Assembly: GCF_025938155.1 (NCBI RefSeq)
Contig: NZ_JAPCZG010000007.1
Coordinates: forward strand, 124,001-188,000
Source: Novosphingobium sp. KCTC 2891
GTDB lineage: Bacteria > Pseudomonadota > Alphaproteobacteria > Sphingomonadales > Sphingomonadaceae
Direction of reading: 5' to 3'
Length of the DNA: 64,000 bases
Shown here: piece after piece, positions 28,915-39,634 of the stretch
Layout of the letters: each line of letters begins with the position of its first letter
Numbering within the stretch: position 1 is the stretch's first letter
Notes under the pieces: model-generated
What the model saw: only the letters and a program-made list of their open reading frames with translations
Told to the model about the DNA's origin: nothing
Databases searched by the model: none
Position numbers and translations under genes: made by a program

Positions 28915-28945
28915 CTTGTGTTGCCAAATGGCAACACTATCTTCG
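28915..28945 (+). promoter_or_regulatory. Heat-shock (RpoH-type) promoter of clpB with internal palindrome
   Basis: A CTTG -35 element at 28915-28918, a 17-base spacer and a -10 element ACTATCTTCG at 28936-28945, which matches nine of ten positions of the alphaproteobacterial heat-shock consensus CTTG-N17/18-CYTATNTNNG. The spacer is filled by a perfect palindrome with arms GTGTTGCC (28918-28925) and GGCAACAC (28930-28937) around AAAT. Transcription would start about 20 bases before the clpB ATG. Confidence 0.75.
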
Positions 28946-28972
28946 GGGCCAGCAGGAGGACACGAACCAGCC

Positions 28973-31552
<2,580 letters not shown>

Positions 31553-31559
31553 CGAAACC

Positions 31560-31593
31560 GGCCCCTTTCCCGGATTGCGGGGAAGGGGCCTTT
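31560..31593 (+). terminator. Terminator of clpB
   Basis: A 12-pair stem, GGCCCCTTTCCC at 31560-31571 and GGGGAAGGGGCC at 31579-31590, with one T-G wobble and a seven-base loop, followed by TTT. The convergent dienelactone hydrolase gene ends 32 bases further on. Confidence 0.8.
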
Positions 31594-31624
31594 CGTTGCC
31601 TGGTCTATGGTGAGGGCGCTGCCG

Positions 31625-32503
31625 TCAAAGCGCGCCTGCAAATAGCGCCAGCATCCGGCCCCATGCCTTTTCCGCCTGCGGCTGGTCGTAGACCGGCGCG
31701 TCGATCGTGCACCAGCCATGCTGCGCGGGATAGACCTCGATCTCCGCCGGTCGCCCCGCCGCCGCCGCCGCCTCGCGCAGCTTGTCCTTGTCGGTTGGGG
31801 AACGGGCGTCGTCGTTCTGCGCGATGGCGAACAGATACGATGCCCTGGTCCTGCCCAGCAGCGCGTGCGGGCTGTCGGGGGTGTCGTTGACAAGGTTCGC
31901 GCCGTGGAACGAGGCCGCCGCGCCGACGCGCGCGGGATTGGCCAGTGCGGTGCGCACGGTGAACGGCCCGCCCATGCAGTAGCCGGCCGAGCCGATCCGG
32001 CGCGCGGTGTCCACTTCCGCCTGCGCGTCGAGCCAGCCGACAAAGGCCGCGGCATCGCGGACCGTGCCCGCCGGGGTGATCGCCGCGATCATCGGCTTGA
32101 GCTTGTCCTGCCCTTCCGGGGTGCGCCACTCGGCAAAGTCCTTCAGCACCGGCGCCGGGCTGGAGCGATAATACTGGTTCACCACCAGCACGGCATAGCC
32201 CGCCGCGGCCAGCCGCGTGCCCATGGTGCGATAGGCTTCCCGCAGGCCCGCGATGTCGGGCCACAGGATCACGGCCGGGTGCTTGCCGGCCTTGGGATGG
32301 ACGAAGAACGCATCCGCCTTGCCGTCGGGCGTGGCGATCGAAACGCCCCGGCTCACGGTCTTCATCGCCTTGCTGGCGGGCGCGGGGCCGGCCATGCAGC
32401 CCGGCACCACCGCCAGGGCCGCCGCGCTGGCGCCGATGGCCGCGAACTGCCGCCGGTTCACCGTGAACGCCGCGTTGTCGCTCTCGGTCCATTCATCGCA
32501 CAT
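31625..32503 (-). CDS. Dienelactone hydrolase family protein, exported by Tat
   Basis: 292-residue alpha/beta hydrolase of the dienelactone hydrolase family. A twin-arginine signal with R17-R18-Q-F precedes a hydrophobic stretch and then V-P-G-C, so it is exported folded and may be lipid-anchored. The nucleophile elbow is G-Y-C-M-G-G (Cys), with Asp in A-Q-N-D-D and His in A-Q-H-G-W-C forming the family triad. The substrate is not evident; dienelactone is unlikely for an exported enzyme. It diverges from the SDR gene over a 160-base region. Confidence 0.9.
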   Translation of the reverse strand: MCDEWTESDNAAFTVNRRQFAAIGASAAALAVVPGCMAGPAPASKAMKTVSRGVSIATPDGKADAFFVHPKAGKHPAVILWPDIAGLREAYRTMGTRLAAAGYAVLVVNQYYRSSPAPVLKDFAEWRTPEGQDKLKPMIAAITPAGTVRDAAAFVGWLDAQAEVDTARRIGSAGYCMGGPFTVRTALANPARVGAAASFHGANLVNDTPDSPHALLGRTRASYLFAIAQNDDARSPTDKDKLREAAAAAGRPAEIEVYPAQHGWCTIDAPVYDQPQAEKAWGRMLALFAGAL

Positions 32504-32663
32504 GGATCAGCCTCCTCGCGTTCCCGCCGCAGGGCACGATAGCGGCTTGGCCCAGCCTGACAACGCGCCCGTGGCCCTAGGTTCCGCTTGCCCAAAGCGT
32601 GGAACCATTTTAATCGATGGGTTAAATGAAAGTCCGGCGCGAAGGCTCGGGAGAGGGACATAT

Positions 32664-33500
32664 ATGGCAGACCACGTCGCCGGCAAATCGATCGTCATCA
32701 CCGGGGCCGGAGGCGGGTTCGGCCGGCTTGTCGCGCTGAAGGCCGCCGCGCGCGGCGCGAAAGTGACGCTGGGCGATGTTAATGCCGAAGCGCTCGCCGC
32801 CACCGTGGCCGAGATTTCCGCCGCAGGCGGCACCGCGCAGGGCGTGGCGACCGACGTGACGGACCTTGCAGCGATGAAGGCGCTGGTTCGCGCGGCGGTC
32901 GATGCCCACGGCGGGATCGACGTGATGGTCAACAACGCCGGGGTGATGCCCCTGGCCTTTTTCGCCGATCACGAAGCCGCCTATGACGCCTGGGTTCGCT
33001 GCATCGACATCAATTTCAAAGGCGTGCTCAACGGCATGGTCGCGGCCTATGATCCGATGATCGCGGCCGGGCGCGGGCAGGTGGTCAACGTCTCGTCGAT
33101 CTACGGCAATTTCCCCACGGTGGGCGCGGCAGTCTATGGCGCGACCAAGTCGGCGGTGAACATCCTGTCGGAATCGCTGCGACTGGAAGCGCGCGGCAAG
33201 ATCAAGGTGACGACGGTCAAGCCCACGGGCGTGGGCGGCACCGGCCTTGGCGGCACGGTGGTGAACATGGCGGGCCTTGCAGGCATCCTCGGCCTCAACG
33301 CGGGCGAGGCGAACGAGGTGTTCGCCGCGATGGCCGCCGGCACGCTCGACCCGGCGCGGCTCGATCCCGACAACATCGATTACGCCAATCTCGATCCCCA
33401 GCACATCGCCGATGCGGTGCTCTACGCGGTGGACCAGCCGTGGGGCGTTTCGATCGGCGAAGTCACCGTGCGCGCGGCCGGGGACTATTACGTGCTTTGA
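32664..33500 (+). CDS. Short-chain dehydrogenase/reductase (SDR)
   Basis: 278-residue classical SDR with the cofactor motif T-G-A-G-G-G-F-G near the start, N-N-A-G and the active-site Tyr158/Lys162 in Y-G-A-T-K. Its substrate is not identifiable. ATG 32664 is chosen because of a GAGAGGGA Shine-Dalgarno 7-14 bases upstream; longer in-frame starts exist but run back through the divergent promoter region. It ends 83 bases before the PQQ-dependent alcohol dehydrogenase, so it may oxidise or reduce an alcohol/aldehyde pair in the same pathway. Confidence 0.9.
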   Translation: MADHVAGKSIVITGAGGGFGRLVALKAAARGAKVTLGDVNAEALAATVAEISAAGGTAQGVATDVTDLAAMKALVRAAVDAHGGIDVMVNNAGVMPLAFFADHEAAYDAWVRCIDINFKGVLNGMVAAYDPMIAAGRGQVVNVSSIYGNFPTVGAAVYGATKSAVNILSESLRLEARGKIKVTTVKPTGVGGTGLGGTVVNMAGLAGILGLNAGEANEVFAAMAAGTLDPARLDPDNIDYANLDPQHIADAVLYAVDQPWGVSIGEVTVRAAGDYYVL

Positions 33501-33583
33501 TGGTTCTTAAGCCGGGCACGTCCCGGCACACGACATGACCGAAAGGATCCGGGGCAATCCCGGACGGATGGAGAGGGTCTTCT

Positions 33584-35728
33584 ATGCGGATGAAGTACAT
33601 TCCGACGTTCGCGGTTTCGGCGATCGCGCTGACGATCGCCGCCTGCCAGATGGGCAGCGGGGGCGCGGCGGGCGCGAACCCGACCAAGGAAGGCGTGACT
33701 GACGCGCTGATCGCGCAGGCGCCCGACAGCGAATGGCTCAGCTATGGCCGTGATTATGGCGAGCAGCGCTTTTCGCCGCTGACGCAGGTGAGCGACCAGA
33801 ACGTCGGCCAGCTCGGCCTTGCCTGGTCCGCCGATCTCGATACCGCGCGCGGGCAGGAAGCCACGCCGCTGATGCACGACGGCACGCTGTTCGTCTCCAC
33901 CGCCTGGTCGATGGTCAAGGCCTACGACGCCAAGACCGGTGCGCTCAAGTGGGCCTACGATCCCAAGGTCCCGCGCGAAACGCTGGTCCGCGCCTGCTGC
34001 GATGCGGTCAACCGCGGCGTCGCGCTCTATGGCGACAAGGTCTATGTCGCCACGCTCGATGGGCGCCTGGTCGCCCTCGACGCCAAGACCGGCAAGGAAG
34101 TGTTCGCCAAGGTCGTGGTGCCCGATCAGCAGAACTACACCATCACCGGCGCTCCGCGCGTGGTGAAGGGCCGCATCGTGATCGGCGCCGGCGGCGGTGA
34201 ATACCGCGCGCGCGGCTACATTTCCGCCTATGATCCGAACACCGGCGCGGAAGTGTGGACGTTCCACACCGTTCCCGGGAACCCGGCCGACGGGTTCGAC
34301 AAGGAAGGCGCCAACAAGGCGGCGATGGAAGCCGCGGCCAAGACCTGGGGCGGGGACTGGTGGTCGCTGGGCGGCGGCGGCACCGTGTGGGATTCGATCA
34401 CTTACGATCCGGCAACCAATCTCGTCCTGTTCGGCACCGGCAATGCCGAGCCGTGGAACCCGGCTGCATCCGGCCGCAGCGGCGATGCGCTCTACACCTC
34501 CTCGGTCGTGGCGGTGAACGCCGATACCGGACAATACGCCTGGCATTATCAGGAAACCCCCGAAGACCGCTGGGACTTCGATTCCGACGCGCAGATCACC
34601 ATCGCCGATCTCATGATCGGCGGGCAGAAGCGCCACGTGGCGATCCACGCGCCCAAGAACGGCCATGTCTACGTCCTCGATGTGAAGACGGGCGAGTTCC
34701 TGTCGGCCACGCCGTGGGTCGCGGTCAACTGGACCACCGGGATCGATCCTAAGACCGGCAAGGCCACGATCAATCCCGAAGCGCGCTACGAAAAGACCGG
34801 CAAGCCGTTCGTCGGCCTGCCCGGCGCGATCGGCGCGCACAGCTGGCACGCACAGAGCTTCAGCCCCAAGACCGGCCTGCTCTACATCCCGACCAACATC
34901 GCCGCGCAGGGCTATGTCGCGGCGAAGGACTGGAAGCCGTCCGACATCGGTTACCAGTTCGCCATCGATTCCAGCGTCACCTCGCTGCCCGCTGCGGGCC
35001 GGGCGGCCGCCAAGGCAGCCACGACCGGCGCGCTGGTGGCGTGGGACGTTGCGGCCAAGAAGGAAGTCTGGCGCGTCCCGATGCCCTCCCCGTGGAACGG
35101 CGGCGTGCTCTCCACCGCCGGCAACCTGGTGTTCCAGGGCAATGCACAGGGCCAGTTCGTCGCCTACAGCGCGGACAAGGGCCAGAAGCTGTGGTCCTTC
35201 GCCACGCAGAGCGGCGTGATCGCGCCGCCGATGACGTATGCCATCGACGGCGAACAGTATGTGGCCGTGCTCGTCGGCTGGGGCGGCGTCTGGGATCTGT
35301 CCGCGGGGATCCTCGCGCACCAGGGCGGCGCCTATCGCAACATCAGTCGCATGATGGTGTTCAAGCTGGGCGCCAAGGGCCAGCTTCCGCCCGCGCCGAA
35401 GGTCGATAACCAGGCCGTGCTCGATCCGCCGCCGTTCACCGGCACCGCCGCGCAGGTGGCGCAGGGCGGGCAGATCTACGGCCGCTATTGCACCGTCTGC
35501 CACGGCGACGCCGCGATCGCGGGTGGCCTCGTGCCCGATCTGCGCAAGTCCGGCGCACTGGGTTCGGCCGAGGCGATCAAGTCGGTCGTGCTCGACGGCG
35601 TGCTGCATGAAAACGGCATGGTTTCGTTCAAGTCGGCGCTGAAGCCCGAGGACGCCGAGGCCGTGCGCCAGTTCCTGATCAAGCGCGCCAACGACGACAA
35701 GGCGCTGGAAGCGAAGCAGGGCGGCTGA
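33584..35728 (+). CDS. PQQ-dependent quinohemoprotein alcohol dehydrogenase, lipoprotein-type
   Basis: 714-residue periplasmic dehydrogenase with an eight-bladed PQQ propeller (about 40-595) and a C-terminal cytochrome c domain with the haem site C-T-V-C-H at 636-640. The vicinal disulfide is Cys138-Cys139. The putative catalytic Asp331 is in W-D-F-D-S-D, with Asp333 two residues on, the signature of lanthanide-using relatives. The N-terminus ends I-A-A-C (Cys21), a lipobox, rather than a simple signal peptide. It oxidises alcohols to aldehydes and passes electrons through haem. No pqq genes are nearby. Confidence 0.94.
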   Translation: MRMKYIPTFAVSAIALTIAACQMGSGGAAGANPTKEGVTDALIAQAPDSEWLSYGRDYGEQRFSPLTQVSDQNVGQLGLAWSADLDTARGQEATPLMHDGTLFVSTAWSMVKAYDAKTGALKWAYDPKVPRETLVRACCDAVNRGVALYGDKVYVATLDGRLVALDAKTGKEVFAKVVVPDQQNYTITGAPRVVKGRIVIGAGGGEYRARGYISAYDPNTGAEVWTFHTVPGNPADGFDKEGANKAAMEAAAKTWGGDWWSLGGGGTVWDSITYDPATNLVLFGTGNAEPWNPAASGRSGDALYTSSVVAVNADTGQYAWHYQETPEDRWDFDSDAQITIADLMIGGQKRHVAIHAPKNGHVYVLDVKTGEFLSATPWVAVNWTTGIDPKTGKATINPEARYEKTGKPFVGLPGAIGAHSWHAQSFSPKTGLLYIPTNIAAQGYVAAKDWKPSDIGYQFAIDSSVTSLPAAGRAAAKAATTGALVAWDVAAKKEVWRVPMPSPWNGGVLSTAGNLVFQGNAQGQFVAYSADKGQKLWSFATQSGVIAPPMTYAIDGEQYVAVLVGWGGVWDLSAGILAHQGGAYRNISRMMVFKLGAKGQLPPAPKVDNQAVLDPPPFTGTAAQVAQGGQIYGRYCTVCHGDAAIAGGLVPDLRKSGALGSAEAIKSVVLDGVLHENGMVSFKSALKPEDAEAVRQFLIKRANDDKALEAKQGG

Positions 35729-35769
35729 TCGCCCTTGCGGGTGGTGGTCATGCCGGGCACGATCCTGGC

Positions 35770-36234
35770 ATGATCACCGACCCTGACGATATCCGCGCCT
35801 GGCACCGGCTCGATGCGCGGACCACCACATCGGGGCGGCTTGAGGCGCCCGATGTGGACCGTCTGGCTGCGTTAGGTGTCGTTCAGGTCATCAACCTCGC
35901 GCTCGCCGATCATCCGGAGGCGCTGTCCGATGAAGCCGAGCGCTGCGCCGCCGCCGGCATCGCCTATGCTCACATTCCGGTGCCCTTCGACGCCCCCGAC
36001 GAAGCGCATTTCGCTGCCTTCCGTGCCGCGCTGGATGCCGCCCCCGATGGCCCGGTCCACGTTCACTGCATCATGAACTGGCGCGTTTCCGCGTTCTTCT
36101 ACCGCCTCAACCGCGAACGCGGCATGGCCGAGGCGGACGCGCGTGCGCTGATGGAACGGCACTGGACGCCCCAGACGAGCGACCACCCCGCATCATCCGC
36201 ATGGGCCGCATTCGTCACCCGCGCTCAGTCGTAG
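35770..36234 (+). CDS. Protein tyrosine phosphatase-like protein
   Basis: 154-residue protein of a PTP/BLH-like family. The fold is suggested by the residues R-L-E-A-P-D-V-D-R-L-A-A-L-G-V-V-Q-V-I-N-L, which resembles the start of the dual-specificity phosphatase domain, and by V-H-V-H-C-I-M-N-W-R-V-S-A-F, the P-loop position. The loop is C100-x4-R105, one residue shorter than the canonical C-x5-R, so activity is doubtful. It begins 41 bases after the dehydrogenase and its 3' end overlaps the convergent VOC gene by ten bases. Confidence 0.82.
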   Translation: MITDPDDIRAWHRLDARTTTSGRLEAPDVDRLAALGVVQVINLALADHPEALSDEAERCAAAGIAYAHIPVPFDAPDEAHFAAFRAALDAAPDGPVHVHCIMNWRVSAFFYRLNRERGMAEADARALMERHWTPQTSDHPASSAWAAFVTRAQS

Positions 36235-36623
36235 AAGTTGAGTTCCAGCAGCACGCCGTTGGGATCGAGCGTGAAAATCTGGGTCATGCCGATCGAATCG
36301 ATCCGCCGCAGGTCGTAATCGCGGCCCATCGCCTCCAGCCGGCGCTCCACCACATCGCGCCCGCTGCAATTGAGCGCGACGTGATGGATCGCCCCGGTCA
36401 CGTTGCCGGGCACGACTTCACGGTCATAGGCGCGCGGGCAGTCGGCCGAATTGATGTGCAGGATCGGCCGCTGTCCCTTGTCATACATCCACTGGATCTG
36501 GTCCGGGCGCGAAGGCGGCGGCCCGTCGCGCCGCTCCAGCCCCAGCAGCGCAGCATAGAACGCCGCCGTCCCGTCAAGGTCGTCGGTGATGATGTTGACG
36601 TGGTCGAGCGCGTTGACGTGCAT
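36225..36623 (-). CDS. VOC-family (glyoxalase/dioxygenase fold) protein
   Basis: 132-residue protein with a single vicinal-oxygen-chelate module: a beta-alpha-beta lead L-D-H-V-N-I-I-T-D-D-L, and the second half I-H-H-V-A-L-N-C-S-G-R and T-Q-I-F-T-L-D-P-N-G-V-L-L-E-L. Metal ligands are likely His in the D-H-V and H-H-V strands and Glu in L-E-L. The reaction is unknown. ATG 36623 with AGGAGAGG seven bases upstream is preferred to a start at 36647. purU is upstream on the same strand. Confidence 0.88.
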   Translation of the reverse strand: MHVNALDHVNIITDDLDGTAAFYAALLGLERRDGPPPSRPDQIQWMYDKGQRPILHINSADCPRAYDREVVPGNVTGAIHHVALNCSGRDVVERRLEAMGRDYDLRRIDSIGMTQIFTLDPNGVLLELNFYD

Positions 36624-36683
36624 GGCGTGCCTCTCCTGTTTTGCCACAGGAAAGCCCCGCCGCGCGGGCTATGCAACTGGCAT

Positions 36684-37535
36684 TTAGCTTTTGAAGACCA
36701 CCGTCTTGCTGCCGTTGAGCAGCGCCCGGTCGCCCAGGTGCAGCCGAACCGCTTCGGCCAGTACGCGGCGCTCGATGTCGCGGCCCTTGCGCACGAGGTC
36801 ATCGGGCGTGTCGGCATGGCTCACGGTTTCCACGTCCTGGTGGATGATCGGGCCTTCGTCGAGATCGGCGGTGACGTAGTGAGCGGTGGCGCCGATCATC
36901 TTCACCCCGCGCGCGTGCGCCTGGTGATAGGGCTTGGCGCCCTTGAAGCTGGGCAGGAACGAGTGGTGGATGTTGATGCAGCGGCCCGAGAGGAAGCCGG
37001 CCAGGTCGTCCGACAGGATCTGCATGTAGCGCGCCAGAACCACCAGTTCGGCCCCGGTCTCGGTCACGATGCGCTTCACCTGCGCTTCCTGCTGCGCCTT
37101 GGTGTCCTTCGTGATCGGGAGGTGATGATAGGGCAGGTCGCCGAACAGCGAGACGTTGAGCGCCTCCAGCGGGTGGTTGCCGATGATGCCCACGATATCC
37201 ATCGGCAGTTCGCCGATCCGCGCGCGGTAGAGCAGGTCGCCGAGGCAATGGTCGAACTTGGATACCATCAGCACCACGCGCCGGTTCTGCGAGGTGTCGC
37301 GCAGGTTCCAGTCCATGCCCAGGCTCGCCGCCATCGGCGCGATCGCCCCGCGCATCCCGTCGAGCCCAGCTTCGGCATCGAACACCACGCGCATGAAGAA
37401 GCGGCCGGATTCGATGTCGTCGAACTGCTGCGCCTCAAGGATGTTGGCGCCGGCCTGGAACAGGCACCCGGTCACCTTCGCGACGATCCCCGGTCGGTCG
37501 TCGCACGAGAACGTCAAGATCAGCGGCGCAGGCAT
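36684..37535 (-). CDS. purU: Formyltetrahydrofolate deformylase
   Basis: 283-residue enzyme that hydrolyses 10-formyl-THF to formate and THF, balancing the one-carbon pool. An N-terminal ACT domain ([10 protein letters not shown], residues 12-21) precedes the formyltransferase domain with [10 protein letters not shown] and the L-D-E-G-P-I-I segment, which carry the catalytic Asn, His and Asp. The length and layout are typical. Downstream on the same strand lies the VOC gene after 60 bases. Confidence 0.96.
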   Translation of the reverse strand: MPAPLILTFSCDDRPGIVAKVTGCLFQAGANILEAQQFDDIESGRFFMRVVFDAEAGLDGMRGAIAPMAASLGMDWNLRDTSQNRRVVLMVSKFDHCLGDLLYRARIGELPMDIVGIIGNHPLEALNVSLFGDLPYHHLPITKDTKAQQEAQVKRIVTETGAELVVLARYMQILSDDLAGFLSGRCINIHHSFLPSFKGAKPYHQAHARGVKMIGATAHYVTADLDEGPIIHQDVETVSHADTPDDLVRKGRDIERRVLAEAVRLHLGDRALLNGSKTVVFKS

Positions 37536-37607
37536 AGGTGGTCTTTCCCCTTGTCGGGCTGGCTCATAAGGGGAGGGCGGGGGCAGGCCAACCCCCGCCG
37601 GTCGCCA

Positions 37608-38387
37608 TCACATCGCGGAAATGCCGCCGTCGAGCTTCAGTTCGGCCCCGGTCATGAAGCGGCTTTCGTCGCTGGCGAGGTAAAGCACGCCGTTGGCGAT
37701 GTCCTGCGGCTCGCCGACGCGGCCCAGCGGGATCTGGCGCGCCAGCTTGCCCATGACCACGTCCTTGTCGAGGTTGGCGTTGCTGGCGATGCCATCCAGG
37801 ATCGGCGTGTCGACGAACGTGGGGTGGACCGAGTTGCAGCGGATGTCCCACCCGCGCTTGGCGCAATAGAGCGCGACCGACTTCGACAGCATCCACACCG
37901 CCGCCTTGCTGGCGTTGTATCCGGGCATGGTGTCGGACGCGATCAGGCCGGCGATCGAGCTGATGTTGACGATCGAGCCCGGCTGGTTTTCCTTGAGCAG
38001 CGGCAGCGCCTTCTGGCAGCCGAGGAAGACCGAATCGACGTTGATGGCAAAGCCGCGGCGCCAGTCTTCCAGCGTTGCCGTCTCGATGTTGCCGCGCACG
38101 CCCACGCCGGCATTGTTCACCAGCACCGACAGCCCGCCCAGCTTGTCCGCCGCCATGGCGATGGCCGCGTCCCAGTCCTCGGGGCTGGTCACGTCGTGGC
38201 GCATGGCAAAGGCGGTGCCCGCGCCCAGTTCGGCGTTGATGCCTTCGGCCTGCGCGGCGGCGCCTTCGCCGTTGATGTCGGTCAGCAGCACTTTCGCGCC
38301 CTCGCGCGCCAGCGTCCACGCGTGCGCCGCGCCAAGACCCTGCGCCGCGCCGGTCACCAGCGCCTTCTTCCCCTCAACCCTGCCCAT
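37608..38387 (-). CDS. Short-chain dehydrogenase/reductase (SDR)
   Basis: 259-residue classical SDR: T-G-A-A-Q-G-L-G cofactor loop, N-N-A-G-V, the active-site Y-N-A-S-K and the C-terminal L-D-G-G. The residues L-T-D-I-N after strand two suggest NAD rather than NADP (acidic Asp at the end of the strand). The resemblance is to the 3-beta/17-beta-hydroxysteroid dehydrogenase and related sphingomonad SDRs, but the substrate is open. It lies 72 bases upstream of purU. Confidence 0.9.
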   Translation of the reverse strand: MGRVEGKKALVTGAAQGLGAAHAWTLAREGAKVLLTDINGEGAAAQAEGINAELGAGTAFAMRHDVTSPEDWDAAIAMAADKLGGLSVLVNNAGVGVRGNIETATLEDWRRGFAINVDSVFLGCQKALPLLKENQPGSIVNISSIAGLIASDTMPGYNASKAAVWMLSKSVALYCAKRGWDIRCNSVHPTFVDTPILDGIASNANLDKDVVMGKLARQIPLGRVGEPQDIANGVLYLASDESRFMTGAELKLDGGISAM

Positions 38388-38411
38388 CGTTCTACCCTCT
38401 CTGGTCGTTTC

Positions 38412-38963
38412 TTATGTCAGTCCCGGCATCCTGGCGCCGAGCAGCATCAGCATCCGCACGTCGACCCCATATCCCGCCGCGCGCTTTTCCGCGAGGAAGT
38501 CGTCAAGGCCCGCAAGCGGCACACGGTGGACGGTGATGCCTTCGCCCTCGGTGCCGCCGCCGTCACCCACTTTCACCAGATCGTGCGCCCGGAACATCGT
38601 GAAGCTTTCGGTGACCATCCCCGGCGAGGAATAGAACTCGCCCAGCGACTCCATGCGCCCCGCGCGGTAGCCGGTCTCTTCCTCCAACTCGCGTCCGGCG
38701 GCGACTGCGGCATCCTCGTCCTCGCTGCCTTCGACATCGCCGATCAGGCCGGCGGGCATCTCGATCGAGGGCTTGCCCAACGGCACGCGGAACTGCTCGA
38801 CGAGGATCACGTGGTCGTCCGCGTCGATGGCCAGGATCACCGCCGCGCGGATATTGCGCGTGCGGCCGACATATTCCCAGCGGCCCCGGGTCTTGGCGAC
38901 GATGAAGCGGCCTTCCCAGCGCACCTGTTCGGGCTGGGTCGCGAATTCTTCTTCAAGGCTCAT
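38412..38963 (-). CDS. NUDIX hydrolase, ADP-ribose pyrophosphatase type
   Basis: 183-residue NUDIX enzyme with the Nudix box G-x5-E-x7-R-E-x-E-E-E-x-G visible as G-S-E-D-E-D followed by A-G-R-E-L-E-E-E-T-G-Y-R. The domain resembles ADP-ribose pyrophosphatase (NudF). It cleaves nucleoside diphosphate derivatives such as ADP-ribose or NDP-sugars. The start codon overlaps the TPM gene stop (ATGA), so it is translationally coupled to the gene upstream. Confidence 0.92.
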   Translation of the reverse strand: MSLEEEFATQPEQVRWEGRFIVAKTRGRWEYVGRTRNIRAAVILAIDADDHVILVEQFRVPLGKPSIEMPAGLIGDVEGSEDEDAAVAAGRELEEETGYRAGRMESLGEFYSSPGMVTESFTMFRAHDLVKVGDGGGTEGEGITVHRVPLAGLDDFLAEKRAAGYGVDVRMLMLLGARMPGLT

Positions 38964-39634
38964 ACTTCGATCAACCGGTCCGGCAATTCGTTGATGTCAT
39001 CATCGGCGCGCGGGAAGTGCTGGGCAAGCACCACGCCCACGCGCTCCACGGCAGCGACCATGCCTTCGGCCACGCGGTCTTCGCGCAAGTGCGCCAGCAT
39101 GGCGTGCATGGCATCGCCCCACACTTCGGGAGAAACCTTGGCCGCGATCGCTTCGTCCGCGATGATCTCGGCGCGGTGCTCGGCCATCGACAGGTAGATC
39201 AGGATCCCGGTGTGCCCGGTGGTGCGGCTCTGCGCGCCAATACGGAAGCAGGTGAGCGCGCGCGCATGGACCCGTGCCGCCTTGACCGGCTTGGGCGTGA
39301 GCAGAAGCCGCAGGGGCGTCCACGCCATCAGCGCCAGCATCGCCGCGAACTTCAGGATGGCCACGCTCAGCGCCAGCCCCAGAACCGCGCGCGGGGTCCA
39401 TTCGCTCGCCCACAGACCCAGCATGCGGTCGACCAGCCCGATGTAGAAATCCGGCGCCAGTTCCAGCGCGGCGAGCGCGAGGAAAGCGACGAACGCGCTC
39501 CACGCCAGCGCCACGTCGCGGTAGGCGTCGGACCGCGCGGTCACGATCGTCACGATCTCGCCGGCGGTCGCGCCTTCCGCCGCGGTCACCGCCGCCGCCA
39601 CGCGGGCGCGGTCTTCGTGTGTCAGGCCGTGCAT
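38960..39634 (-). CDS. TPM-domain membrane protein
   Basis: 224 residues with a TPM-type domain interrupted by a long hydrophobic section (two or three membrane segments, about 40-115). The N-terminal A-A-E-G-A-T-A-G-E-I-V-T-I-V and the later H-T-G-I-L-I-Y-L-S-M-A-E-H-R belong to the TPM (DUF477) family, linked to membrane maintenance. ATG 39634 begins M-H-G-L-T-H-E-D-R; the longer reading into the upstream gene is rejected because it only spells out that gene's glycine-rich code in another frame. The start shares a base with the upstream TPM gene stop (TGATG). Confidence 0.85.
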   Translation of the reverse strand: MHGLTHEDRARVAAAVTAAEGATAGEIVTIVTARSDAYRDVALAWSAFVAFLALAALELAPDFYIGLVDRMLGLWASEWTPRAVLGLALSVAILKFAAMLALMAWTPLRLLLTPKPVKAARVHARALTCFRIGAQSRTTGHTGILIYLSMAEHRAEIIADEAIAAKVSPEVWGDAMHAMLAHLREDRVAEGMVAAVERVGVVLAQHFPRADDDINELPDRLIEV

